A stretch of 10,263 bases of DNA from assembly GCA_007123455.1 (NCBI GenBank), contig SKKZ01000069.1, forward strand, positions 1-10,263. Direction: 5' to 3'. Origin of the DNA: Coriobacteriia bacterium (GTDB taxonomy: Bacteria; Actinomycetota; Coriobacteriia; Anaerosomatales; SLCP01). Below, in pieces: positions 1-6,624 of the stretch. The notes beneath the pieces are model-generated. The model saw only the letters and a list, made by a program, of their open reading frames with translations. It did not search any database and had not been told where the DNA came from. The translations under genes were made by a program, and so were the position numbers. Within the stretch, counting starts at the first letter, position 1. Each line of letters opens with the position of its first letter.

Positions 1-340
1 CGCGACCGTACGGCGGACCATGAAGGCGCTGCAGGGTCTTCCCGACAACGTGAACCGTGCGCTCAAGCGCGTGGCCGATGGCGACTTGCGGATGACGGTC
101 CGCCCGGGCGGCTTCGACCCGCTCATGTCCCGGGTCGAGCAGGCTATCGACCGACTGGCCTTCGCACTCGTGGTCTCGGCGTTCGTACTCGGCTTTTCGT
201 GGTTACTCGCTCCCACCGAGCTCGCATGGTGGCTCGAGGCCATCGCCGCGTTCGCACTTGTCTGCGCCGCGGGCGTGGGGGTCTGGTTCTTCCTCTCGAT
301 CGTGTTCCGCCGCTGGAGACAGCGCCGTCACGACCAGTAG
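1..340 (+). CDS. AarF/UbiB/ABC1-family protein kinase-like protein, C-terminal end (5' truncated by window edge)
   Basis: Only the last ~112 codons are visible. The reading frame is open from base 2 to the TAG stop at 338-340, so the ATG at 20 is almost certainly an internal methionine. A basic amphipathic stretch (RALKRVADGDLRMTVRP) leads into two hydrophobic helices, at about residues 45-63 and 70-98 counted from that ATG, and the protein ends in an arginine-rich tail (RRWRQRRHDQ). Many ABC1/UbiB proteins end this way: after the kinase-like domain comes a 'GDLR-V' linker and a C-terminal transmembrane hairpin. Members of this family (UbiB, AarF, Coq8) are atypical kinases or ATPases linked to quinone and lipid metabolism. 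The catalytic part lies outside the window, so the call rests on the tail alone. It is the only plus-strand gene and converges on the tRNA-Leu gene. A different two-helix membrane protein cannot be excluded. Confidence 0.6.
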   Translation, partial: ATVRRTMKALQGLPDNVNRALKRVADGDLRMTVRPGGFDPLMSRVEQAIDRLAFALVVSAFVLGFSWLLAPTELAWWLEAIAAFALVCAAGVGVWFFLSIVFRRWRQRRHDQ

Positions 341-344
341 ACGG

Positions 345-384
345 AGAAAAGCAAGCGGCCCTCCCCCCTTGGAGAAGAGCCGCT
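345..384 (-). terminator. Intrinsic terminator downstream of tRNA-Leu
   Basis: Read on the minus strand, AGCGGC (384-379) pairs with GCCGCT (359-354), and an inner CTCC/GGAG pairing (374-371 with 364-361) continues the stem. TGCTTTTCTC follows immediately. The hairpin starts 9 nt after the encoded CCA end of the tRNA, as expected for a tRNA transcript end. The plus strand has no matching T-run, so it would not clearly terminate the convergent kinase-like gene. The stem is imperfect and the T-run is interrupted, which lowers confidence. Confidence 0.6.
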
Positions 385-393
385 GTCTATACA

Positions 394-479
394 TGGTGTC
401 CGAGGCGAGAGTTGAACTCGCACGTCCCTAAGGACACTAGGCCCTCAACCTAGCGCGTCTGCCATTCCGCCACTCGGAC
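394..479 (-). tRNA. tRNA-Leu (anticodon GAG)
   Basis: An 86-nt gene on the minus strand. The 7-bp acceptor stem is GTCCGAG (479-473) with its partner CTCGGAC, followed by discriminator A and an encoded CCA (396-394). The anticodon arm is CTAGG-TTGAGGG-CCTAG, with loop 448-442 and anticodon GAG at 446-444, which reads CUU/CUC leucine codons. A long class II variable arm follows (TGTCCTTAGGGACG), typical of Leu tRNAs, and the T-loop has the standard GTTCAACTC pattern. All arms fold without mismatch, so the gene appears functional. It lies 56 nt downstream of the ydbT-like gene on the same strand and is followed by a hairpin terminator. Confidence 0.95.
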
Positions 480-509
480 ATCTCCGCACCCGTGGGCGCG
501 ACGGACGAC

Positions 510-538
510 AGTATAGCGCACTCGTTTCGGGCGCGCTA
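510..538 (-). promoter_or_regulatory. Putative promoter for tRNA-Leu
   Basis: On the minus strand a good -10 hexamer, TATACT, occupies 515-510. Transcription would start near 503, about 24 nt before the mature 5' end of the tRNA. With a 17-nt spacer the -35 position falls on TAGCGC (538-533), a poor match to TTGACA that includes the stop codon of the upstream gene. The -10 and its position support a dedicated promoter; the weak -35 leaves open read-through from the upstream operon. Confidence 0.4.
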
Positions 539-2035
539 CACAGGTTCGGCGGCATCATCCCTTTGCGTGTCCGGGGAGATCTCGACCCCCTCGGACACCC
601 ACTCGAGCAGGTCCATCGCGTCGGACTCGGCGAGATGGCGAACGCGGAAGGTCGCGTTCGCGGGACTTGCGGCGACGCGAACCGAGAGCGTCGCGAGGCC
701 TGCAATCTTCTGGAGCGGATGCTGACTCACCCCGAGCGATTGCACCCGACGGCGTCTGACGAGCGCGGTGCTCCGTGCGACCGTTCGCCACCGCAGCACG
801 AGTACATCGCCTCCGACCCCCCACCGCGCATCACGGAAAGCCCACACGCCCCAACCCGCCGCCACGAGCGGAAGCACGAGCGCAACCCAGCCGAACGGAA
901 CAAGAAACGATACCGGCACCGCAAAGATCAGTGGCAGCACCACAGCACGGACGACGTAGCGCCGCAACGAGCGTGCGGGCAGCGAATGCAGCTCCGGCTG
1001 CGCGTGACCGGGCAGCATCGCATCGCAGAAGCGCCGGGCCTCCACCGACGTGAGCAGCGGGTGGAGGACTGTCGGGCCGAGATCTCCACCCGATCCGATA
1101 CCTGCGGCGTCGACCCCGACGGTCACACGACCGATCATCTGCCGTAGTAGACCCTCAGTGAGCCGAACCGCCTGGACCCGGTCGAGCGGCACGTTGCGGG
1201 TGTTGCGCTGAAGCAGGCCTCTCTCGACCCTCACCTCTCCGTCGGCGCGGGCGGTGACGAACTCCCAGTACTGCAGCGCGGTCGCAACGGCACCGACCAG
1301 CCATGAGGCTACGAGCAACAGGGAGAACGCCGCGACCGAGACGAGAACGAGCTGGATGCCACCGAGAGACTCCAGATATGCTCCGAGCGCACCGTCGGCC
1401 GCTTGCGGCAGGAAGGCCGCGAAGAGCGGTCCGATGAAGGCAAGCATGAGAAGACCCGCACTCGAGGTCGCCGCAACGATTGCGAGGTCGCTTCCGGAAA
1501 GGCGCCAGACCGGGCCTCTCGTCTCCGGCATACCTTCGAGAACTCCTTCGTCCTCCCGGCGTTCGGCTCGCCCGTGCGAAGATCTGAGCGTGATGGCCAG
1601 CTCACGTGCATCATCCTCGGTAAGCGCAGGGATCGAGACCTCGGGCTCCTGACCCCTGCCGGCCGTGTGTATGTCGAGTGTCACCAGTCCGAGGATCCGG
1701 AAGAGCAGATTGGCCTTGGTGTCGACCGACTGGATGCGTTCGGACGACAGACGGGTGGTCTTGCGCACGAGTAAGCCCTGCTCGACGCGGATCGATCCAC
1801 CCTCGATGTGGAAGGTGAAACGATACCAGTGGATACCCGCCAGGACTACAGCGAGTACCGCAGCGAGCAGGAAGCCGAACCAGACCAGCAGACCGCCCAG
1901 TGCCACCCGCGCATCCTGAAGGACGGACGTGAGTACGACCGCACCGCCGATGACCGGAGCCGCAAGGGCGCTCAGGTACCGCAGGGCATAGACGATGACT
2001 CCGGCCGGATGTGCGCGGCGTGGCTCAGACCACAT
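536..2035 (-). CDS. ydbT: PH (bPH2/DUF304) domain membrane protein, YdbT-like
   Basis: A 499-residue membrane protein with three copies of a two-helix plus bPH2 unit. Helix pairs lie at about 13-37/44-69, 184-210/226-255 and 360-380/382-400; each is followed by a PH-like domain at about 70-153, 256-340 and 400-483. Each domain carries the family core: Glu/Arg-bracketed strands, then 'R-(I/V)-Q-S/A-V', then a helix ending in G-L-x-T-L. The three cores begin ERIQSVDTKANLLFR, DRVQAVRLTEGLLRQ and RRVQSLGVSQHPLQK; the last two are more diverged. Both length and three-fold layout match Bacillus YdbT. The ATG overlaps the end of the ydbS-like gene by 11 nt, with a weak GGGTGA ribosome site, so the two are likely translationally coupled and act together. 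The molecular role is unknown; in Bacillus subtilis the ydbST operon belongs to the SigW envelope-stress regulon. The symbol is by family resemblance. Confidence 0.85.
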   Translation of the reverse strand: MWSEPRRAHPAGVIVYALRYLSALAAPVIGGAVVLTSVLQDARVALGGLLVWFGFLLAAVLAVVLAGIHWYRFTFHIEGGSIRVEQGLLVRKTTRLSSERIQSVDTKANLLFRILGLVTLDIHTAGRGQEPEVSIPALTEDDARELAITLRSSHGRAERREDEGVLEGMPETRGPVWRLSGSDLAIVAATSSAGLLMLAFIGPLFAAFLPQAADGALGAYLESLGGIQLVLVSVAAFSLLLVASWLVGAVATALQYWEFVTARADGEVRVERGLLQRNTRNVPLDRVQAVRLTEGLLRQMIGRVTVGVDAAGIGSGGDLGPTVLHPLLTSVEARRFCDAMLPGHAQPELHSLPARSLRRYVVRAVVLPLIFAVPVSFLVPFGWVALVLPLVAAGWGVWAFRDARWGVGGDVLVLRWRTVARSTALVRRRRVQSLGVSQHPLQKIAGLATLSVRVAASPANATFRVRHLAESDAMDLLEWVSEGVEISPDTQRDDAAEPV

Positions 2036-2504
2036 CGTCGGTCACCCGGGCGAGCGCCGCGATGCGGTCGCGCAACCGGTCGGCGACCGCATCGGAGAGT
2101 GCGGGTATCTCGTGCTCACCGCCGGCGGTGGCAACAGTCACGGTGGAAAGCCCGAACGCACGCAGCAACGGTCCGGCTTTGGTATCGACATGCTGAACGC
2201 GAGTCATCGGAATGAGGACACGTTTACGAATGATCAGTCCGTGGCGGAGATACACCTCGTCCTCGCTCACCTCGTAGCGCCATCGTATCCACCGCACCTT
2301 GGGCACGACGAACACTATCAGCACGACAAGGAACAGAGCGAACAGCACGGAACCGGTTGCGATCGCACGGGGAATGAGATCCGTGGCCGCCAGACCGATG
2401 GCGATACCTGCGGCGACGGCAATCAGAAGGGAACCTGCCGCCCCTGCGATACGCCACACGGTGACCGCGCGACGGTCGATGCGCTCCGAAGGATCGGGCC
2501 TCAT
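2025..2504 (-). CDS. ydbS: PH (bPH2/DUF304) domain membrane protein, YdbS-like
   Basis: A 159-residue protein with two transmembrane helices (about 16-40 and 46-69) followed by a single bPH2 domain (about 72-153). The domain starts RWRYEVSEDEVYLRHGLIIRK and contains the typical core TRVQHVDTKAGPLLRAFGLS, then TVTVATAGGEHEIPALSD, which closely matches the first repeat of the YdbT-like partner. Size and topology match Bacillus YdbS. The start codon overlaps the oppF stop as ATGA (2504-2501), with GGGGGAG about 7 nt upstream as ribosome site, and the gene's end overlaps the ydbT-like start. It is therefore in the same transcription unit as the peptide transporter. The biochemical function of the family is not established. 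Assignment to the family is secure; a role in peptide uptake is only suggested by position. Confidence 0.85.
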   Translation of the reverse strand: MRPDPSERIDRRAVTVWRIAGAAGSLLIAVAAGIAIGLAATDLIPRAIATGSVLFALFLVVLIVFVVPKVRWIRWRYEVSEDEVYLRHGLIIRKRVLIPMTRVQHVDTKAGPLLRAFGLSTVTVATAGGEHEIPALSDAVADRLRDRIAALARVTDDVV

Positions 2505-3556
2505 GACCCTGCTCCCCCTGAAGCGCTCCCGGCACCCACACCGTCAGCCGCCTTACCGCCTTCCAGATCTATCGGGTACGCCTTGGCGAAGTGGCATGCA
2601 GCCCGGTGGCCTTTGCCGACCTCTCCCAGCGGCGGCTCCTCCTCCGAGCATATCGGGAACTGCGCGATGGGGCAGCGGGTATGGAAGCGACATCCGCTCG
2701 GCGGGTCGATCGGACTCGGAACGTCGCCCGTAAGGATGATCCTCTCGCGTGTGCGCTGCTTGACGGGATCGGGAACCGGGACCGCCGAGAGGAGCGATTG
2801 TGTATAGGGATGGTGTGGCTCGTCGTACAGGCTCCTCCAATCAGCCAACTCGACGATCTTGCCCAGATACATAACGGCGACCCGGTCGGAGATATGCCGC
2901 ACCACGGAGAGATCGTGAGCGATGAACAGGTACGTCAGACCGAATCTGTCCTGGAGATCATCGAGAAGGTTCACCACCTGCGCCTGGATGGAGACATCGA
3001 GGGCGGACACGGGCTCGTCGCAGACAATGAGCTTGGGCTGAAGGGCGAGCGCACGGGCGATGCCGATACGTTGCCTCTGGCCCCCGGAGAACTCGTGCGG
3101 ATACCGGTTGATGTGCTCGGGATTGAGTCCGACCACCTCGAGCAGCTCCTTCACCCGGCTGCGCCGTTCCTGTCGATCACCGATACCGTGCACCACGAGA
3201 GGCTCCCAGACGATCTCACCTATGGTCATCCGGGGGTTCAGCGAGGCATACGGGTCCTGGAATATGATCTGGACCTCGCGACGAAACGCCTTGAGCGCAG
3301 CACGCTTCATCGAGCCGACGTCCTGCCCGTCGAAGGTGATCGTGCCCGAGGTGGGCTCGAGCAGACGCATGACGCACCGACCCGTCGTCGACTTGCCACA
3401 TCCCGACTCCCCCACCAGACCGAGCGTCTCTCCGGCGCTGACGGTAAAGGACACGTCATCGACGGCATGGACCTTGCGGCCTATGCGGCTGCTGAGAACT
3501 CCCTGCTCAACGGGGAAGAATTTGACGAGGTTGTCCACCCTGAGCAATTCCGTCAC
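2501..3556 (-). CDS. oppF: Oligopeptide ABC transporter ATP-binding protein OppF
   Basis: Cytoplasmic ATPase of a peptide importer; pairs with OppD and hydrolyses ATP to drive transport. Numbered from the GTG start (351 residues): Walker A GESGCGKST at about 49-57, Q-loop IIFQDPYASLNP near 97-108, ABC signature FSGGQRQR at 156-163, Walker B LIVCDEP at 176-182 and switch histidine at 214. A C-terminal oligopeptide-type domain has four cysteines (about 289, 295, 303, 321; CX5CX7CX17C). In relatives this pattern has been reported to bind an iron-sulfur cluster. The protein ends in a Gly/Ala/Ser-rich tail. The GTG at 3556 is preferred: it follows the oppD stop by 1 nt and has AGGGAAGG 8 nt upstream. 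An ATG at 3601 would add 15 residues and overlap oppD by 44 nt without a visible ribosome site. The stop overlaps the ydbS-like start by 4 nt. Peptide size preference cannot be read from the sequence; DppF is the alternative name. Confidence 0.93.
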   Translation of the reverse strand: MTELLRVDNLVKFFPVEQGVLSSRIGRKVHAVDDVSFTVSAGETLGLVGESGCGKSTTGRCVMRLLEPTSGTITFDGQDVGSMKRAALKAFRREVQIIFQDPYASLNPRMTIGEIVWEPLVVHGIGDRQERRSRVKELLEVVGLNPEHINRYPHEFSGGQRQRIGIARALALQPKLIVCDEPVSALDVSIQAQVVNLLDDLQDRFGLTYLFIAHDLSVVRHISDRVAVMYLGKIVELADWRSLYDEPHHPYTQSLLSAVPVPDPVKQRTRERIILTGDVPSPIDPPSGCRFHTRCPIAQFPICSEEEPPLGEVGKGHRAACHFAKAYPIDLEGGKAADGVGAGSASGGAGS

Positions 3557-3557
3557 G

Positions 3558-4568
3558 TCATGCACCTTCCCTTTGGGCGGGGGCTTCGGACGGACGCTCA
3601 TCGGGAGCCAGTGGGCATGTGGTCAGGTGACCGCCGCCTACGTCGTGCAATCCGGGCACCTCCTCACGGCAAAGGCCGCGAGCATGTGGACACCGCGGGT
3701 GAAAGGCGCATCCGGGCGGCACGTTGATGAGACTCGGAGGTTGTCCTGTGATCGGAAGGAGTGTGCCCTTCTCATCTACGTCGTGCCGGGGAAGACTCGC
3801 GAGCAAACCCCAGGTGTACGGATGCCTCGGCTCGTAGAAGACACGGTCAGAAGTCCCGTACTCAACCTGCTTGCCCGCGTACATGACCATCACGTCATCA
3901 GCCATGTCGGCCACGACACCGAGATCATGGGTGATCATGATGATGGCGGCACCCGTGCGCTCCTGCATCTCCATCATGAGTTCGAGTATCTGTGCCTGGA
4001 TGGTCACGTCGAGAGCGGTCGTCGGCTCGTCGGCGATGAGAATGTCCGGGTCGCATGCCAGCGCCATGGCGATCATCGCTCGTTGCCGCATGCCGCCGGA
4101 GAACTGATGGGGATAGTCTTTCGCACGATCGCGCGGATGCGGGATGCCGACCATTTCAAGGAGCTCGACCGCCCGCTCGAACGCCTGCTTACGGGTCATG
4201 CCCTTGTGCAGAATCAGGGATTCCCCGATCTGGCGCCCGACCCGGAACACCGGGTTGAGTGAGGTCATGGGGTCCTGGAATATCATCGCGATACGGTCTC
4301 CGCGCACGCTGCGGACCTGCGAATCACTCATCTTGCGGATGTCATCGCCTTTGAAAAGGATCTCACCCGATACGATCCGACCCTGCGGCTCTTGAATGAG
4401 TCGCATGATGGATAGCGCCGTCACCGACTTACCCGAGCCTGACTCCCCCACCACCGCAAGCGTCTTGCCAGGCTCAAGTACGAAGGAGACGCCGTCGACC
4501 GCTTTCACGACACCGTCGCGTGTCATGAAATGTGTTGCGAGATCCTTGACCTCGAGGAGTGCCGACAT
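3558..4568 (-). CDS. oppD: Oligopeptide ABC transporter ATP-binding protein OppD
   Basis: Second ATPase of the peptide importer, 336 residues, cytoplasmic. Visible motifs in order: Walker A GESGSGKS (41-48), Q-loop MIFQDPMTSLNPV (95-107), signature FSGGMRQR (156-163), Walker B ILIADEP (176-182) and switch histidine 214. All catalytic residues are intact. The C-terminal oligopeptide/dipeptide domain carries four cysteines at 287, 293, 300 and 318 (CX5CX6CX17C), the arrangement reported as an iron-sulfur site in OppD/DppD-type subunits. The ATG lies 4 nt after the oppC stop, with AAGGA 8 nt upstream inside the end of oppC, so translation is probably coupled. The signature FSGGM and the MTSLNP Q-loop are typical of OppD/DppD rather than OppF/DppF. 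Whether the system prefers di- or oligopeptides is not readable here. Confidence 0.94.
   Translation of the reverse strand: MSALLEVKDLATHFMTRDGVVKAVDGVSFVLEPGKTLAVVGESGSGKSVTALSIMRLIQEPQGRIVSGEILFKGDDIRKMSDSQVRSVRGDRIAMIFQDPMTSLNPVFRVGRQIGESLILHKGMTRKQAFERAVELLEMVGIPHPRDRAKDYPHQFSGGMRQRAMIAMALACDPDILIADEPTTALDVTIQAQILELMMEMQERTGAAIIMITHDLGVVADMADDVMVMYAGKQVEYGTSDRVFYEPRHPYTWGLLASLPRHDVDEKGTLLPITGQPPSLINVPPGCAFHPRCPHARGLCREEVPGLHDVGGGHLTTCPLAPDERPSEAPAQREGA
3565..3572 (-). promoter_or_regulatory. Shine-Dalgarno site that fixes the oppF start
   Basis: AGGGAAGG (3572-3565, minus strand) lies inside the last codons of oppD, 8 nt before the GTG at 3556. No comparable purine run precedes the upstream in-frame ATG at 3601. 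This supports the shorter OppF, whose first residues (MTELLRVDNLVKFFP) match the usual beginning of the family. Confidence 0.6.
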
Positions 4569-4572
4569 AAGG

Positions 4573-5556
4573 TCAGTCCTTCATCTTGACGTCGAGGGCA
4601 TCGCGCATCCCATCGCCCATGAGCACGAACGCGAGTACGGTCGTCAGGATCGCGAACCCGGGCCAGATAGTGAGCCAGGGTGCTGCGAACATGAGCGACT
4701 TGGCGTCCGAGAGCATGAGTCCCCACGAGGGAGTCGGCGGCTGAACGCCCATACCGAGGAAGGAAAGGGCTGCCTCGGTGATGATCGCACCGCCGATGCT
4801 CATCGTCCCGTACACGATGATCGGTGCGATGGCGTTGGGCATGATGTGTCGGAACATGATGCGCAGGTCAGAGGCGCCCATCGCCCGGGCGGCATCGACA
4901 TACTCGTTCTCCTTGACCGAGAAGATCGAGCTGCGAAAGACACGGGCTATGCTCGGCCAGCCGAGAATGCCGATGGCGATGAACACGTTGCGGTAACTGG
5001 GCCCGAGCACCGCGATGAGCGCGATTGCGAACAGGATGTAAGGAAACGCGAAGAAGACGTCCGCCGCCCGCATCACCAGTCCATCGACGAAACCGCTGTA
5101 GTACCCGGACAACGCACCGAGCAGCAGACCGATGACGAGTGATATCGAAACGGCCAGCAGTCCGACCGTCAGCGACACGCGAGCTCCGTACACGACGCGC
5201 GAGAAGACATCTCGGCCAAGCTTGTCGGTGCCGAACGGATGCTCGAGCGAGGGCGGCTGCAGGTTCGCACCGGGCGTCGTGTCGATAGCAAGCGGGTCTC
5301 CGAAGTTGGGAGGCACCCACAAGTCGGCAGAGAGCGTCATGACGACGATCAGGCAGATCCAGATGAGTCCTGCGACCGCGAGTTTGTTCTTACGCAGGCG
5401 GCGCCATGCATCGCCCCAAAGTGTGCGGCTCGTCGTTGTGTCGTGCAAGCCTCCCGGAAGTGTGGGTAGCGTTCTCCCCTCGTGCTTGACTTCGTGCCCG
5501 TCGGCATCGGTCGGGCTGGTCGAGTCGTGCGACCTGTCGTCATACTTGTCGGTCAT
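4573..5556 (-). CDS. oppC: Oligopeptide ABC transporter permease OppC
   Basis: Inner-membrane permease of the peptide importer, 327 residues from the ATG at 5556. It begins with a hydrophilic region of about 50 residues rich in Asp, His and Thr. The OppC_N helix follows (about 56-80), then the hallmark HPFGTDKLGRDVFSRVVYGA (106-125), five further predicted helices, and the EAA cytoplasmic loop that docks on the ATPases (about 218-241: DAARAMGAS then RHIMPN). The ATG start is chosen because it overlaps the oppB stop as ATGA and has GGAGGTG 7 nt upstream. The reading frame stays open 40 codons further into oppB, but that extension (many Arg, Ser, His) is only a shadow of oppB. Together with OppB it forms the transmembrane channel. 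The N-terminal hydrophilic stretch is somewhat long for the family. Confidence 0.94.
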   Translation of the reverse strand: MTDKYDDRSHDSTSPTDADGHEVKHEGRTLPTLPGGLHDTTTSRTLWGDAWRRLRKNKLAVAGLIWICLIVVMTLSADLWVPPNFGDPLAIDTTPGANLQPPSLEHPFGTDKLGRDVFSRVVYGARVSLTVGLLAVSISLVIGLLLGALSGYYSGFVDGLVMRAADVFFAFPYILFAIALIAVLGPSYRNVFIAIGILGWPSIARVFRSSIFSVKENEYVDAARAMGASDLRIMFRHIMPNAIAPIIVYGTMSIGGAIITEAALSFLGMGVQPPTPSWGLMLSDAKSLMFAAPWLTIWPGFAILTTVLAFVLMGDGMRDALDVKMKD

Positions 5557-6530
5557 TCGCCAGCACCTCCGTACCTGATGCGGGGATCGAGAAGTGCGTA
5601 GCTGAGATCGACGAGAAGGTTGATGATCATCACGAGGAACACGATGATCACGACCCCTCCCATGACGATCGGCCAATCGCGCTGTCCGACCGCCAGGAAG
5701 ATCTCACGGCCCACACCGGGCCAGCTGAATACCGTCTCGGTCAGGATCGCGCCACCCATCATGACGCCGAAATCGATACCGACGAATGTCACCACCGGAA
5801 TCAGCGCGTTCTTGAGTGCATGGCGGAAGGTCACCGCGCGCCGGGTGAGACCCTTTGCCTCGGCCGTGCGTATGTAGTCCTGGCCCATCGATTCGAGCAT
5901 CTGGCTGCGCATGATGCGCGCCACATATGCGGTCGAGACCGACGCCAGGGTGATAGCCGGAAGGATGAGGTGGACCCAGTCGGGGAATTCACCTGACGAC
6001 ATACCGGATATCGGCAGGTAGAAGGCTCCTCCTGTCCACTCCTTGAGCCTGATGCCGAAGAATATCTGGAAGAGCATGCCCAGCCAGAAGACCGGCACCG
6101 ACACGAGTATGGACGTGGACAACGTCACGAGCACGTCGAGGAACGAGTATTGTCGGACAGCCGAGATGATGCCTGCGGTCAATCCGATGATGACTTCGAC
6201 GATGATGCCCGCGAGTGCAAGCCGCAGCGTGTTGGGGAACTTCTCGGCGAATATGTCGACCACGGGGCGGCCCCGCTGATACGACTCGCCAAGGTCGCCT
6301 CGCATCAGGTTCTGCAGGTAGATGATGTATTGGCGGTGGAGCGGCTGGTCGAGCGCATGCTTCTCGATGACCTGCAGACGCAGCGCCTCCGTTATGGCCC
6401 GCTCGCCGGTGATCATCCGAACGGGGTCACCCGGCAGTACACCAGGTGCCCTCAGGATGAAGAGGATCAGGGTCACTCCGATGAACACGGGAATCATCTG
6501 GAAGATGCGGCGGACAACGTACTTGAGCAT
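5553..6530 (-). CDS. oppB: Oligopeptide ABC transporter permease OppB
   Basis: Inner-membrane permease of 325 residues, close to the usual OppB/DppB length. The first helix (about 9-28) follows the basic start MLKYVVRRIFQMIP typical of the family. Next come a loop with PGDPVRMI and the LDQPLHRQYIIYLQNLMRGDLG segment conserved in OppB, then helices at about 104-125, 131-160, 185-207, 243-265 and 287-312. The EAA loop is at about 218-241 (DYIRTAEAKG and RHALKN). The C-terminus DLSYALLDPRIRYG is also characteristic. It is the first permease gene after oppA, from which it is separated by 112 nt of hairpin-rich spacer, and it overlaps oppC by 4 nt. The ribosome site is weak (ACGGA upstream of the ATG at 6530), which together with the spacer suggests lower translation than oppA. 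Confidence 0.94.
   Translation of the reverse strand: MLKYVVRRIFQMIPVFIGVTLILFILRAPGVLPGDPVRMITGERAITEALRLQVIEKHALDQPLHRQYIIYLQNLMRGDLGESYQRGRPVVDIFAEKFPNTLRLALAGIIVEVIIGLTAGIISAVRQYSFLDVLVTLSTSILVSVPVFWLGMLFQIFFGIRLKEWTGGAFYLPISGMSSGEFPDWVHLILPAITLASVSTAYVARIMRSQMLESMGQDYIRTAEAKGLTRRAVTFRHALKNALIPVVTFVGIDFGVMMGGAILTETVFSWPGVGREIFLAVGQRDWPIVMGGVVIIVFLVMIINLLVDLSYALLDPRIRYGGAGE
5564..5570 (-). promoter_or_regulatory. Shine-Dalgarno site that fixes the oppC start
   Basis: GGAGGTG (5570-5564, minus strand) sits 7 nt before the ATG at 5556, within the 3' end of oppB. It identifies the true oppC start 40 codons inside the longest open frame. Confidence 0.7.
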
Positions 6531-6556
6531 GGGTATCCGTCACGCCCTCGGGTCAG

Positions 6557-6570
6557 GGAACACTGGTTCC
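6557..6570 (-). repeat. Small inverted repeat in the oppA-oppB spacer
   Basis: GGAAC and GTTCC flank a 4-nt loop, a 5-bp hairpin lying 26 nt before the oppB start and between the large hairpin and the gene. It may add to message stability or slow ribosome access, but a stem this short is weak evidence alone. Confidence 0.3.
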
Positions 6571-6579
6571 AGACAAGCG

Positions 6580-6611
6580 GTGCCGGGGCGCCCGCCAGGG
6601 CGCCCCGGCAC
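6580..6611 (-). repeat. Long G+C-rich perfect hairpin between oppA and oppB
   Basis: A perfect 14-bp inverted repeat (GTGCCGGGGCGCCC and its complement) with a 4-nt TGGC loop. It starts 31 nt after the oppA stop. No T-run follows on the minus strand, so it does not look like a simple intrinsic terminator. Such hairpins behind a binding-protein gene commonly protect the upstream message from 3' exonucleases or partially attenuate downstream expression, giving more binding protein than permease. That role is inferred here. The perfect pairing is directly visible. Confidence 0.7.
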
Positions 6612-6624
6612 TCGACTTATCGCC

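Noticed and set aside
1995..2807. A 270-codon plus-strand open frame across ydbS and the end of oppF
   Set aside because: It crosses two real genes on the opposite strand, including a well-formed ATGA junction, and its product resembles no family I know.
2591..4262. Long plus-strand open frames (378 and 400 codons) antisense to oppF and oppD
   Set aside because: Both lie opposite intact ATPase genes with all catalytic motifs. Their translations are low-complexity, Arg/His/Pro-rich and without domains, typical shadow frames.
5557..5676. 40-codon N-terminal extension of OppC
   Set aside because: It overlaps oppB entirely, is Arg/Ser/His-rich like an out-of-frame reading, and the ATG at 5556 has a strong, well-spaced ribosome site.
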